Shown piece by piece: positions 7,827 to 17,527 of a stretch of DNA of 64,000 bases. How positions within the stretch are numbered: the first letter of the stretch is position 1; each line of letters starts with the position of its first letter. Source of the stretch: Candidatus Anammoximicrobium sp. (GTDB taxonomy: Bacteria; Planctomycetota; Planctomycetia; Pirellulales; Pirellulaceae). The stretch spans positions 124,001-188,000 of the forward strand of contig JAAYYU010000244.1 in NCBI GenBank assembly GCA_012515235.1. The letters are read 5' to 3'. The notes below the pieces were generated by a model. The model searched no databases and was not told the DNA's origin. It saw only the letters and a list, made by a program, of their open reading frames with translations. The position numbers and the translations under genes were made by a program.

Positions 7827-9506
7827 CTACACGTACCGCACGTCGAATTCAAGCTTCTCCAGCGCCACGCTCGAGCGGGTTGCTTCCGGCGGGGGCGCGG
7901 CCAGGCAGATGCTGACGACGTTCTCGCCCAACTTGCACTGGGTCGGGGTGACGGCGAAATCCAAACGCAGCAGCCGCTGGCGGGGATCGATCCGGTAGTC
8001 GCCGGTACCGCCTGACGCAGGCTGCGGTCGGGGCGAGAAAATCTGGGGGTCCTTCCACTGCGGATCCCTTTCCCGCAGCGGCAGCGTGAATCCGTTCAGA
8101 CGCACTGCCACACGCTGATCGTCGGCGGCGTTGAACAACACCGTCCGCAGGCACAGCGACTTGACCCGTGCGGCGGACGCCGCCAGATCGTCGCTGAGCC
8201 GCACTCGGATTGTGGCCGGCGTGCCCTCGGCCGCCAACGCCAGCGGCAGCGGGGCGGTGTCGTTGCGATTGAAGAAACCTTCCGCCCAGGGGTAACCCCC
8301 GCGCCGTTCGACAACGAACGTCTTGTCCTTGAACTCCATCGTCTTGGAGCTGCCGATTTCCCGGTAGGCCTGGCGATGCGTCAGCGGGCCGGGCGGAGCG
8401 CCGACGGCTTGGCACACCTCAGGCGGCGCGTTGGACCAGTTGAACGTCACGACGCCGTCCGCCCCTTGTTGCCACCAATTCGCGAACACGCCGCGCACCA
8501 CTTCGATCGGCGCGTAACGATAGCCGTCCGTCGTGTGATGATCGTCGAAACAAGGCTGGAGCTTGATGTTCCGCCCCGCCGTGACGCGGCGAAAGGCGGC
8601 AACATCGACCTCGACAGAACGCGAGCCCAGCGTGAGGATGTCCACCAGGTTCTGCCGAACCCAGGCCTCTACGTCCAGTCCGTCGCTCCGACAGCCGTCG
8701 AGAGTTCGGCAAACCTTGGCAGCCAACAGGCAGGGCCGGCCCCGTTTCCGTTCGATGTCCAGCAGCATTCGCCGTACACTCCGCATCAGCTCGGTCACGT
8801 GGTGGCGAAGTTCCCACTGGCGGCCCGGCGGCAGGCAAGGAATGTGCCGGGCAAAGTCGAGCTGCATCCCGTCCAACTCGTACCTCTCGGCCACTTCGCG
8901 CAAGGCCCGCACCGTGTGCTCACGCACCGCCGCGACGGAGAAATCCCACAGGCCGTGCCGCCACCAGTCCGTCTTCAGAACCCAGTCGGGATGCGCCCGC
9001 TTCAAAGGCGCGGGGCCGTCCTTCCAGGCCGCGCCCGTTCCCTGGGTGTTGATGTCCACCTCGCTGACCCGGTGATGCCAGAAGACTTCCAGGCCGCGTC
9101 TTCGCGTTTCCGCGATCAGGCTCCCGACAAAGTCGCTGCCTTGGTCGCGCCACTTCTGCAGATCGGCGTTCTCCAGTTGGTCCAGGAACTTGCTGGGATA
9201 CAGGACCTGACCCAACCGCCCCACGTCCCACCACACGCTGTCGATCTGCGTGCCCGGTTCGTCGAGGTAGCGGAAGCGAAAGTCGAGCCAGGTCGCGAAA
9301 TCGATTCCGTACAGCTCTTGCGCGTCGTACTGCACCACGATCCGTCGGCGGCGATTGACGGCTTCCCGGTGCTGCGTGGAGAGTTCGAACACCTCGTCCG
9401 CGGAATCCCCTGCGGAGACCGGCCCGGCCAGCAGTCCGCCCAGGCTCGCGGCCACGGTCTTCAGGAACCGTCTGCGGACGACTGGCGATTGATCGTTTGG
9501 CGTCAT
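7827..9506 (-). CDS. Tat-secreted TIM-barrel glycoside hydrolase-like protein
   Basis: The 559-residue protein starts with a twin-arginine signal (RRRFLKTVAASLGG, about residues 11-24), so it is exported folded. The mature N-terminal domain resembles glycosyl-hydrolase-like TIM barrels (GHL10/DUF4015 type): RRIVVQYDAQELYG, DSVWWDVG, GLEVFWHHRVSEVD, and RYELDGMQLDFARH where an acidic residue is expected on a barrel strand. The C-terminal ~170 residues look like a beta-sandwich. Start 9506 has AAGGTGA just upstream. It sits six bases behind the SIS-domain gene, the last gene of an amino-sugar-type cluster, so a role in glycan breakdown is plausible. The substrate is unknown. Confidence 0.7.
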   Translation of the reverse strand: MTPNDQSPVVRRRFLKTVAASLGGLLAGPVSAGDSADEVFELSTQHREAVNRRRRIVVQYDAQELYGIDFATWLDFRFRYLDEPGTQIDSVWWDVGRLGQVLYPSKFLDQLENADLQKWRDQGSDFVGSLIAETRRRGLEVFWHHRVSEVDINTQGTGAAWKDGPAPLKRAHPDWVLKTDWWRHGLWDFSVAAVREHTVRALREVAERYELDGMQLDFARHIPCLPPGRQWELRHHVTELMRSVRRMLLDIERKRGRPCLLAAKVCRTLDGCRSDGLDVEAWVRQNLVDILTLGSRSVEVDVAAFRRVTAGRNIKLQPCFDDHHTTDGYRYAPIEVVRGVFANWWQQGADGVVTFNWSNAPPEVCQAVGAPPGPLTHRQAYREIGSSKTMEFKDKTFVVERRGGYPWAEGFFNRNDTAPLPLALAAEGTPATIRVRLSDDLAASAARVKSLCLRTVLFNAADDQRVAVRLNGFTLPLRERDPQWKDPQIFSPRPQPASGGTGDYRIDPRQRLLRLDFAVTPTQCKLGENVVSICLAAPPPEATRSSVALEKLEFDVRYV

Positions 9507-9511
9507 GATGT

Positions 9512-11392
9512 TCACCTTTCCAAGGCTGCGGACGCACGGCGCTCTCGAAGCCGGGCGATGGTCAGCGCGACGGGCGAAGGTTTTTCCTGGTTGGGTTTGT
9601 ACGTTTGCGCCAGTTCCTCGATCGTCTCGTGCAAGGCGTAGCAGGCGGTCGCATAGTCCACGCCAGCGATTTCGACCACCAGACGCGTCCCGCGATCGAT
9701 CAGCTTCTTGTTGGTCGGCTCGACGTGGGCCATCCAGTTGCTGATCAGCCGCCCCAGGCACGCCATGCTGGCAGTCGAAACGTTGTTCAGCACCAGTTTG
9801 ATCGCCAGGTGTTCGCGCAGCCGCAGCGGCGACGCGCCGGTTTGCACCCCGACGTGCCACGACACGGGAGCTGCGCCGGCCGGCGGCCCGGCAGGACCGA
9901 CTGCCAGGATTGCCCGCTGGGCAAACGGCCGGGCACAGGCTTCGAACGCCGCGCGGAACGGATCGTCCGACTGGGCCAACCGCGGGACTTCGTCGCCCAG
10001 GACAACGCCAATCGCCGCACTGGCGGGGACGCCGTATCGGGACGGATCATCTTCGTTGCCGATCAGGAACTGGAACATGTCCTCGCGGGCCAGTTGCGGC
10101 GGATTGGCCTGAATGGCGGCGGGCGCGTCCAGTTCGCGGTACGTGTCGGCATTCCAACTCAGACAGCGCGGGTCCCGGTGCAGGACCGCGCGCCAAGCCT
10201 GCGGTGTCGGCAATTGCGGGTTCTTGACGAAAGCCCACGGGGGCGGCGAAACCGGGTCGTCGCAACGCCGGAACTTCGGCAGCATGAACGTCGGCGACCG
10301 CTCGGTCGTATCGGTGAAGATGTCCAGCAGGCATCGATCCGCCATGTAGGTCACCAGCCCGTGGGAACGGTACACCTGCTCCTCGTACCGGACCATCGCC
10401 GCAAGCGCCGCGACGGCCTCGGGGCGGCTGAGTTCCTGCAGCAGTTCGCCGAACCATCGCGAGTAGTCCGCCGGCCCGGCATCCGCGACCGCGAGCCGCG
10501 TTAAGTCTACGGCGTCCAGCCTGTTGCGGAGGACCTCCGAGAGCGCGATCTCCAGAGCCGCTCCCGCAACCAGCAACTCGGACGTCGTGGCCTGCATGCG
10601 CGTCGAGCCGGCCACGCCCATCGGACCGCTGCTCAGATCGAGGACCGTCACGCGGGCATCTTCGATCACCTGCCGCGAGCGTTCGATATGCTTCGCCAGC
10701 AGCGCGGCGGGATTGTTGAAGGCAAAAAACACCTCGGCCCCGTTGTCCAACGCCTGCCAGATCGTGCCGATGACCGACGACGTCTCGCCGCCCTCGGAGA
10801 TCGCGACCAGCACGTCGCCCTTGCCGAGCTCCGCCTCCTGCACCTGCCGCCGGCCGAAAACCTGATAGTCCTCAAAATTCTCCACCGACCGGATCAGGGC
10901 GTAGTCGCCGCCGGTCATGATGCTCACCACCCGGTGTTCCAACGCAGGCAACCTGGCCGCAAGGTCCGGATGCCGCACCTGGAGCCCCTGCCAGAACTGG
11001 CGCCAAGCCACTTCCAGCAGAATGCTCAGGCGGCCGGTCGCGCCGCAGCCGGAAAAACAGATTCGGCCTTGCCCCTCGAGCGCCCGCCGCAAGGCTTGCA
11101 CCAACCGTTGGAATTCCGTGCCGGCGAAGACCGCCCGCGCTTTGGGCGGGACGTCGGCGTCGACCGATTGCAACAGGCCGATGGCCGCTTCCAAGTCGCG
11201 TTGAGCCGTCTCCGCCAGGCCGGCCGTCTTGGGGTTCGATTGCTCCGTGGGCAGCACTCCCAGGTGGAATTGGGTCTCGTGATCGATAAAGTGCTGTGCC
11301 TTGCGATGGGCCTGCTGAATCAACTCGTCCTGCCCATCGGCGAGCGGATTGCCGGACACAGACTCGCGCGGCTTGTCGGTTTCGTTGCTCAT
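9512..11392 (-). CDS. MurQ/GckR-like double SIS-domain protein
   Basis: The 626-residue protein has a first SIS domain with RICFSGCGATGRLSILLE near residue 110, then DVLVAISEGGETSSVIGT, and VAGSTRMQATTSEL, the motifs seen in N-acetylmuramic acid 6-phosphate etherase (MurQ). A second SIS-like half and a helical C-terminal lid follow. MurQ is about 300 residues, so the length matches the duplicated GckR (glucokinase regulatory protein) layout instead. Likely ligands are amino-sugar phosphates such as MurNAc-6-P, inferred from the family and from the adjacent GH20-like hydrolase and MFS transporter. AAGGAG precedes the ATG at 11392. The MFS stop is 14 bases upstream. Confidence 0.8.
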   Translation of the reverse strand: MSNETDKPRESVSGNPLADGQDELIQQAHRKAQHFIDHETQFHLGVLPTEQSNPKTAGLAETAQRDLEAAIGLLQSVDADVPPKARAVFAGTEFQRLVQALRRALEGQGRICFSGCGATGRLSILLEVAWRQFWQGLQVRHPDLAARLPALEHRVVSIMTGGDYALIRSVENFEDYQVFGRRQVQEAELGKGDVLVAISEGGETSSVIGTIWQALDNGAEVFFAFNNPAALLAKHIERSRQVIEDARVTVLDLSSGPMGVAGSTRMQATTSELLVAGAALEIALSEVLRNRLDAVDLTRLAVADAGPADYSRWFGELLQELSRPEAVAALAAMVRYEEQVYRSHGLVTYMADRCLLDIFTDTTERSPTFMLPKFRRCDDPVSPPPWAFVKNPQLPTPQAWRAVLHRDPRCLSWNADTYRELDAPAAIQANPPQLAREDMFQFLIGNEDDPSRYGVPASAAIGVVLGDEVPRLAQSDDPFRAAFEACARPFAQRAILAVGPAGPPAGAAPVSWHVGVQTGASPLRLREHLAIKLVLNNVSTASMACLGRLISNWMAHVEPTNKKLIDRGTRLVVEIAGVDYATACYALHETIEELAQTYKPNQEKPSPVALTIARLRERRASAALER

Positions 11393-11406
11393 GGTTTGCT
11401 CCTTGT

Positions 11407-12711
11407 TCAGATCTCCGCCGGCACTTCCGGCTCCGTCAGTTGATCGCGGTGAAAGAACGCCAAACGGGCCGTGGTCACGGCGGCGGCGCCGATCAGGTAG
11501 GCCAGTGCGAGGCTCGCAAAGCCGTACGACAGGCCGTGCTCCATGCCGAACCAATCGCGGCATTTTCCCAACAGCCAGGGCGAAGTCGAGCCCACCAGGA
11601 AGGCCAGCATCACCGTGATCGCCACCGCCGAGGCCCGGTAGCGGTGCTCGATCACGGAAAACATGGCCGCATGCGTGTTCGACTCGTACAGCCCGCGAAA
11701 CCAGCCAAACAACGCCAGTCCCACACAGGCAATCGTCAGGTTGGGCGCCAGGCCCATCAACAGGATCGACGGCACGCCCAACGCCATGGCGACAGCTTGC
11801 AGCTCCAACCTGGCCGTGGGACGCCGCAGCACCAGCCAGTCCGACAACGGCCCGCCGATGCTGATCCCGATCAGCGCCGGCAGATGGTGCCAGAACATCG
11901 AATACCCGCCCGCCAGCACCAGCGGCAGGTCCTGTTTCTCGCGCAGGAACTCCGGCGCCCACACGATGAACCCGTTGTTCACAAACACGATCGCGGTCAG
12001 GCCGACGGCCAGCATCATCGCCGTCGGGATGCGAAAGACCACGCCCAGGGCCTGCAGCTGCGCCCGGACCCCGGAGGTTTGGCTGGCGTCGGCCGGCGGC
12101 GGATCGGGCGAGTCCTTTAATCGGAAGACAAAAACAACGCCCAGCAGAATGCCGCAGCTGCCAAAAGCGTAGAACGCCGAACGCCAGCCCCATTGCTGGG
12201 CGATCCAGCCGCCGAGAAAACCGCTGGTCATGACCCCGATGTACAGCGCGCCCTGGTGCAGCGACAAGGATAAGGCCCGCGTCCGCTGGTGGAACTTGGC
12301 CATCAACGGATATGCCGCCGGCGCGTAGAACGCTTCGCCGCCCGCCGTCGCCACGCTGCGCAACAGGATCAGTCCCAACAGGCCGTGGACGCAGCCGGTC
12401 AGCAGCGTCGCCGTGCTCCAGAAGATCAGACTGCCCGTAATAATCCAATTTTTCCTGAGCCGGTCGCCCGCGATCCCGGCGAACGGCATGGCCAGCGCCA
12501 GTGTCAAAAACAACACCGAACCGACCAGGCCCAGCTGCGAATCAGTCAGTCCTAACTCCTGGCGGATCTCGGAAATGACCACGCCAAAGATCGCCCGGTC
12601 GCCCTGATGAAAGAAGAACGCCAGGCAGAGCCAGAACAGCAGTTCCCATTTGTAGAAGGGTCGAAAAGCCCGGTTGGGGCTCTGCTCCTGCGCTGTTACG
12701 ACGGTGTTCAT
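11407..12711 (-). CDS. MFS transporter (sugar or sugar-acid type)
   Basis: Inner-membrane major facilitator of 434 residues with about twelve hydrophobic segments. The first helix region carries FFHQGDRAIFGVVISEI and the loop 2-3 motif AGDRLRKNW, and after the middle loop there is GGPLSDWLVLRR, the second copy of the MFS signature. The sequence has the flavour of the ACS/hexuronate-type family, but the substrate is not readable. It lies between the GH20-like secreted hydrolase and the SIS-domain gene on the same strand, which suggests uptake of a released amino sugar. The start at 12711 leaves about 257 bases to the GH20-like gene. Confidence 0.85.
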   Translation of the reverse strand: MNTVVTAQEQSPNRAFRPFYKWELLFWLCLAFFFHQGDRAIFGVVISEIRQELGLTDSQLGLVGSVLFLTLALAMPFAGIAGDRLRKNWIITGSLIFWSTATLLTGCVHGLLGLILLRSVATAGGEAFYAPAAYPLMAKFHQRTRALSLSLHQGALYIGVMTSGFLGGWIAQQWGWRSAFYAFGSCGILLGVVFVFRLKDSPDPPPADASQTSGVRAQLQALGVVFRIPTAMMLAVGLTAIVFVNNGFIVWAPEFLREKQDLPLVLAGGYSMFWHHLPALIGISIGGPLSDWLVLRRPTARLELQAVAMALGVPSILLMGLAPNLTIACVGLALFGWFRGLYESNTHAAMFSVIEHRYRASAVAITVMLAFLVGSTSPWLLGKCRDWFGMEHGLSYGFASLALAYLIGAAAVTTARLAFFHRDQLTEPEVPAEI

Positions 12712-12968
12712 GCTCTGCCTTCAGGTTCGAGATGCGGGCCGCCCGCGGGCCTCGAAAATGCGGAATCCAACGCCGGAAAGACGCAACGCCTCGTCAGCAT
12801 TTGGATTCGGAGTTTGGAATTCGTTTCGGATTTCAGTCCGGAGACATCGGATTCGCTTGCCGCCAAGACCCGTGTCACGGCGGGATTCTCACTCTCGGAA
12901 TGTGCGGCCTTTCGGCAAGGCCCGTGCCGAACCGGCTCAAGCCCGTCGCCCTCTTCGCGACAGGCCCC

Positions 12969-14564
12969 TCAGTCCACCTCCGCGGGCAGTTCAAACGTGT
13001 TCCAGCCGGCGCGGCCGAAGTGCCCCTCGGCGGGGACCAGTTTGCGCAGCACGGAGGCCGTCGCGGCCCGCATCAGCGACCAATCCATCTGCCGCAGACC
13101 CAGCGCCGCCTGGTCCTGCGACCAGGCGCAGTTGGCTGCGTACGCCAGCGTCGGGATGCTCTGGACCAAGTGATGCCAGGTCGTCATCAGCAGGCCGCTT
13201 TGGTTGGGCGCAGCGGCCTTGGCCAGCGTGCGGATGTTGGCGGGCGTGTTCCACGGGCAGGCCAGTGTCTCGAAGCCGCCGTTGCGGAAATGCGCCAGCG
13301 TAGGCACGTCGCCTGTGGTCACCCCGTAGTGCCAATCGGCGATCACGATTCGGCGGGAAACGCGGTCGAACGCCTCATGGGTCGGCAGCGACGGCGCGCC
13401 GTTGGCGGCGAATCCGGACGGCCACTTGCTCCTTTCCAGCAGGGCGTCGCCCCACATGATCGCGCGCCGGCCGCGCTGCTCCACGTGCGCCGCCAGATGA
13501 TTGACGTGGTCCACGAACAGCTGGACCCGGTCCGTCTGGCGGCAGCGGTCGCATGTCCCGTGCGAATAGGCTTCGTCACAGCCGATGTGGACATACTGGC
13601 CCGGCCCCGCGAACTCGCACAGTTCGTCGATCACGCGACGGAGCAGCGCCTGGGTGCGCGGGTTCGTCAGACACCACGTCCAGCCGTCCGGCTCGAACAG
13701 CGACGCCAGCCGCGGGTTCTGGTCGAGCACGACGTGCCGCCCGTGCTTGATGCGGCAGGAACTGGCGTGCCCCCAGCAGTTGAACATGGGAATGACTTCC
13801 AGGCCCATGCTCCGGGCAACGCCGACCAGTTGGCCTGCCTGCTCCTTGGACCAGGCCTCCGCCCACGACAACTCCTTCAGCGCGTCCAGCCGCAACATAC
13901 CCCAGAACTCCAGCACGACGTGCGTGAACTTGAAGAACGCCGCCAGCCGGATCGCCTTCTCGATCATCCGCGGCGGGGTCTCGGGGAAGATGCACAGGTG
14001 CAGTCCGCGGAATTTCAGCGCCGGCCAGTCGTGGATCTCGACCTGCGGCAGCGTGAACTCCAGCCCGCCGCCGTCCGCATCGTCCGCGTCGAGCAATTGC
14101 AGCAGCGTGAACCAGGCGTGCCGCGCGCCAGCCGCATCGGCGGCGCTGGCCGCGATGCCTGCCGCGTCCACCTTCAACGCGTACGTGGCGTCCGGTTGCG
14201 GCTGCGGAGGACGCCCACCGCCGAGCGTGAACTCGCCGGCCTTCAACCCCGGATCGCGCGACACCGTTAATTCCACCGCGCCGAACGTGAATCGCTGCCA
14301 AGTGTCTTTCATCATCTCGATGACACCCGCATCGGCTTCGCCACCTACCTTGAGCACCGCCTTGCCGCGAAGGCAGAACGTGCCCTCGCCCCAGGCAACT
14401 TGGTTCGGATAAGGATGAATGCTCCGCGGCAAGACACGGGTTTCGGACGCCGCAGCCGTTTGCGCGGAAGCCCGCGGCCCAGCGGCGAGCGTGCCGGCGA
14501 CGACCGCCGAGGTTGCCAGGAAATTGCGTCGCGACGTGATCGTCGTTTCAAAGGGTTTTTTCAT
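12969..14564 (-). CDS. GH20-family-like beta-N-acetylhexosaminidase, Tat-exported
   Basis: 531 residues. The N-terminus has a twin-arginine signal, SRRNFLATSAVVAGTLAAGP, with an Ala-rich cleavage region. A small N-terminal alpha/beta domain (about 45-165) precedes a TIM barrel starting at FRGLHLCIFPETPPRMIEK. The sequence HIGCDEAYSHG near residue 330 supplies the Asp-Glu pair used by GH20 enzymes, in which the Asp orients the acetamido group. The DWHYG and W-rich strand near the end fit the substrate pocket. Start 14564 lies in front of the Tat signal; an in-frame ATG at 14621 only adds a non-signal leader. It is the first gene of the minus-strand cluster with the MFS and SIS genes. True hexosaminidase activity is inferred. 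Confidence 0.75.
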   Translation of the reverse strand: MKKPFETTITSRRNFLATSAVVAGTLAAGPRASAQTAAASETRVLPRSIHPYPNQVAWGEGTFCLRGKAVLKVGGEADAGVIEMMKDTWQRFTFGAVELTVSRDPGLKAGEFTLGGGRPPQPQPDATYALKVDAAGIAASAADAAGARHAWFTLLQLLDADDADGGGLEFTLPQVEIHDWPALKFRGLHLCIFPETPPRMIEKAIRLAAFFKFTHVVLEFWGMLRLDALKELSWAEAWSKEQAGQLVGVARSMGLEVIPMFNCWGHASSCRIKHGRHVVLDQNPRLASLFEPDGWTWCLTNPRTQALLRRVIDELCEFAGPGQYVHIGCDEAYSHGTCDRCRQTDRVQLFVDHVNHLAAHVEQRGRRAIMWGDALLERSKWPSGFAANGAPSLPTHEAFDRVSRRIVIADWHYGVTTGDVPTLAHFRNGGFETLACPWNTPANIRTLAKAAAPNQSGLLMTTWHHLVQSIPTLAYAANCAWSQDQAALGLRQMDWSLMRAATASVLRKLVPAEGHFGRAGWNTFELPAEVD

Positions 14565-15204
14565 CGGGTGACTTTCCTCACGGATCGTGAGTGGTTGTTG
14601 GTTCGCCTTGATTTGCAGCACCGCAGCCAGAATACCGTTTCCTGCGGCACGTCACAACTCCCAACCGCTGGCCGGGACGTCGGTACGATCGAGCGAAGCG
14701 GTGGCCGCTGCGCAGCCATCGGCGGCGTCCCCCTTACCTGGTCGGCAAGCACCGGCCGTTGATCTGGACAACGGGGCCAGCGCGGCCCGCAAGAGGCACC
14801 AGAAGACTCGGAGTTCTCCTTGCGCGGCAGGCGTGGGGAATTACACGGACGCAAGACCCCGGTGTACCCCCTGCGGGATGGCAACCGAGGAGCATTGAGA
14901 CGTGGGGAGGGTTGCCGCGGTGACAATCGAACAAAGACTTCGGGATCCGGCCTTTACGTACGCCTGCGCCTGGAAAATCAGCATCGCCACACGACTCCGC
15001 GAGATGAAGCGTTCGGCCAAGTATCGCCTCGCTGAAGGTCGGCATTCACCGGATGCCATTTGCTCCCGCAGCGTCGAAAACGCTCCTTCAATACCCAGGC
15101 CTTGCCTCTCTCGCGTCTTTCTCGCCGCCCGATCGATGAGCCAGCCCACTCCCGCAGGCTCTGCCGGCCTCCGTCGCCGGACCTTCCCGGGTGAGAAATT
15201 CGGG
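14565..15204. other. 640-bp intergenic stretch with no supported gene
   Basis: Open frames here are short, arginine/proline-rich and have no recognisable motif or good ribosome site. It separates the 5' end of the GH20-like gene from the 3' end of the TauE gene and presumably holds the promoter of the GH20 cluster. I see no repeat or structured RNA that I can support. Confidence 0.5.
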
Positions 15205-16005
15205 CTAGTTCCATAAGTTCCATACCATTCGCACACCGACGACGATCAGCAGCACGGCGAACGCGCGTTTCAGACGGGCGACGGGCAACCGGTGCGCCAG
15301 TCGAACTCCCAGCGGTGCGGTCAAGACGCTGGCAGCCACGATGCACGCCAGCGCCGGGAGGTAGATGTACCCCGCGGTGTACGGCGGCAGCGACGCCTCC
15401 TGCCAGCCGTTGACGAGGTAGCCCAGAGCGCCGCCGAGCGCGATCGGGAAGCCGATCGCCGCCGAGGTGCCGATCGCGCGATGGCCGGGCAGATTGCACC
15501 ACATCAGAAATGGCACCGACAGCGTACCGCCGCCGATGCCCACCAGGCTGGACACCAGGCCGATTCCGATTCCGACGCCGGACATGCCGCACCAGCCGGG
15601 AAGCTCACGCGATGGCTTGGGCTTTTTGTCGCGCAACATCTGCACCGCCACGTACGCCAAGAACACCGCGAAGAAGCCTTTCAGCCAATCCGCCGGCAGG
15701 CTCGACGCGATAAACGTGCCGCCGAACGTGCCGGCAAGAATTCCCGGTACGATCCGCCGGACTGCGTCCCAGGCTACCGCGCCGCGCCGATGGTGCGACC
15801 AGAAACTGGAGACGGAAGTGAACATGATGCTGGCCATCGACGTGCCCAACGCCAGGTGCATGATGGACTCGCCCGGCAAGCTCAAACGGGTAAAGCAAAA
15901 CACGAGCATCGGGACGATCACCAGGCCGCCGCCGACGCCCAGCAGACCGGCCAGCACCCCGGCGATCGCGCCGACGCCCAAGTACGCAAGGTAAGGCAGC
16001 ATCAT
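15205..16005 (-). CDS. TauE/SafE family sulfite/anion exporter-like permease
   Basis: Integral membrane protein of 266 residues with about eight hydrophobic segments. It shows the internal duplication of the family: GVLAGLLGVGGGLVIVPML near the N-terminus and SLVGIGGGTLSVPFLMW in the second half. Related proteins export sulfite, sulfoacetate or other small organosulfur anions; the substrate here is unknown. I chose ATG 16005 (16002 is adjacent and equally possible) because the hydrophobic start follows at once; the longer open frame to 16137 has a charged leader and would run into the divergent promoter region of the next gene. Confidence 0.85.
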   Translation of the reverse strand: MMLPYLAYLGVGAIAGVLAGLLGVGGGLVIVPMLVFCFTRLSLPGESIMHLALGTSMASIMFTSVSSFWSHHRRGAVAWDAVRRIVPGILAGTFGGTFIASSLPADWLKGFFAVFLAYVAVQMLRDKKPKPSRELPGWCGMSGVGIGIGLVSSLVGIGGGTLSVPFLMWCNLPGHRAIGTSAAIGFPIALGGALGYLVNGWQEASLPPYTAGYIYLPALACIVAASVLTAPLGVRLAHRLPVARLKRAFAVLLIVVGVRMVWNLWN

Positions 16006-16139
16006 GGCAAACGGGCTCGATTCTAAATCGTTGGATTGGATCACACTCTTTTTCGCCGGCTGCCGCGCTCCGGCCGGCAGCAAGTATACTGATGAGCGTT
16101 CATCCGAGTCTATAAGCGGGACAAGGAGGAGATCCACTG

Positions 16140-17264
16140 ATGGAAGCCTGGGCCTGGCTTGGCTTGTTGAGCATTCCGTTGTTCGTGGCCATGAACGGTT
16201 TCTTCGTGACGGCCGAATTCGCCTTGGTCGCGGTCCGCAAGACGCGCGTCGAGGAAATGGTGCAGCACGCCCAGCCCGGCGCCAAAGCGGTGGAAATCGG
16301 CGTCCACAGCCTGGACCGTTCGATTGCGGCGACCCAATTGGGCATCACGCTGGCCAGCATCGCGCTGGGCTGGATCGGCGAACCGGCGGTGGCGATTTTG
16401 CTGGAGCCCATCTTCGCCATGATTCCGGACACGTGGCGCGGCCTTACGGCCCACTCCGTCGCCTTTGGGCTCGGCTTTCTGCTGATCACGTTTCTGCATG
16501 TGGTCTTCGGCGAACTGATCCCCAAGACCGTGGCTCTGCAGATCCCCGACCGCGCGGCGCTGTGGGTGGCCACACCGCTGATCCTGTTCGCTCGCGCCAC
16601 GCGTCCACTGATCTTCTTGATGAACGGGACCGGCAATACGATCCTGCGGCTGATCGGCTTCCAGCCGGCGGGCGGCCGCGAACTGGTGCATGCCGTGGAA
16701 GAACTGGCCCTGTTGATCGAGGACACGGAAGAAGCGGGGATCCTCAGCGAGACCCAGGCCGAAGTCGTGCAGAAGGTGTTCCGTTTGTCGACGAAACGCG
16801 TTCGGGATTGCATGGTCCCGCGCGACAGGATGGCCAGCCTGGAACTGGCCACGCCGCCGGAGAAAGTGCTGGAGGTGACTCGCACGGGAGCGCACACCCG
16901 GATGCCGGTCTACGACAAAGACGTCGACCAGATCGTGGGCATCGTCAACACCAAGGACCTGTTCTATCTGTTCAGCTTGCGCGGGATCGTCGTCTTGGAG
17001 GACGCCCTGTATCCCGCCCTGTTTTTGAATGCCGACGACGAGGTGGCCGAGGGACTGAAATGCTTCCGCTCGGCCCACCGCCAGATGGCCGTGGTCCGCG
17101 ACGCCGAGGGCCATGTGCTGGGCTTGATTACGCTGGAAGACATCATCGAGGAGATTGTCGGCGAGATCGAGGACGAACACGATCGCCAGACGCCGGAAGC
17201 CCGGATGCGCGGACGGCGCGCAGAACTGAGACTGGCCAAGCCGGGCGTGAAGCCGCCGGCCTAG
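16140..17264 (+). CDS. CNNM/HlyC-CorC family membrane protein with CBS pair
   Basis: A 374-residue inner-membrane protein. The N-terminal ~190 residues are a CNNM/DUF21 transmembrane domain: NGFFVTAEFALVAVRKTR, LGITLASIALGWIGEP and HVVFGELIPKTVAL are diagnostic. Two CBS domains follow, the first starting at MVPRDRM and containing HTRMPVYD, the second ending at GLITLEDIIEEIVGEIEDE. The usual C-terminal CorC_HlyC (FAD-binding-like) domain is missing; a short basic tail takes its place. Family members are linked to magnesium/cobalt efflux. AAGGAGGA at 16123-16130 precedes the ATG. It is divergent from the TauE gene. Confidence 0.88.
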   Translation: MEAWAWLGLLSIPLFVAMNGFFVTAEFALVAVRKTRVEEMVQHAQPGAKAVEIGVHSLDRSIAATQLGITLASIALGWIGEPAVAILLEPIFAMIPDTWRGLTAHSVAFGLGFLLITFLHVVFGELIPKTVALQIPDRAALWVATPLILFARATRPLIFLMNGTGNTILRLIGFQPAGGRELVHAVEELALLIEDTEEAGILSETQAEVVQKVFRLSTKRVRDCMVPRDRMASLELATPPEKVLEVTRTGAHTRMPVYDKDVDQIVGIVNTKDLFYLFSLRGIVVLEDALYPALFLNADDEVAEGLKCFRSAHRQMAVVRDAEGHVLGLITLEDIIEEIVGEIEDEHDRQTPEARMRGRRAELRLAKPGVKPPA

Positions 17265-17527
17265 TCTGGATCAATCACGACACCGCCAAAAACGGCAAGA
17301 ATGCAAAAGAATGCAACGGAATCCCTGATCATTCAACAAAAACGGACGGCCGGCATATCCGACTTCGGTCTCGCGACGCAATTCCCTGAGCTGGCGATCC
17401 TGCGCCTCCTGGGCGTTTTTTGCGGTGCATGATCCGGGGCCCAACGGCAAGACCTGGGGCGCCACTCCGAGTGTCACCTTGCCCTTCCGTGACGTTGGCT
17501 CTTCCTTGCCTCTTTCACCCCTGCCGG

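Noticed and set aside
14841..15236. Possible 131-residue minus-strand gene downstream of the TauE gene
   Set aside because: It overlaps the TauE 3' end, has no ribosome site, and the translation has no motif.
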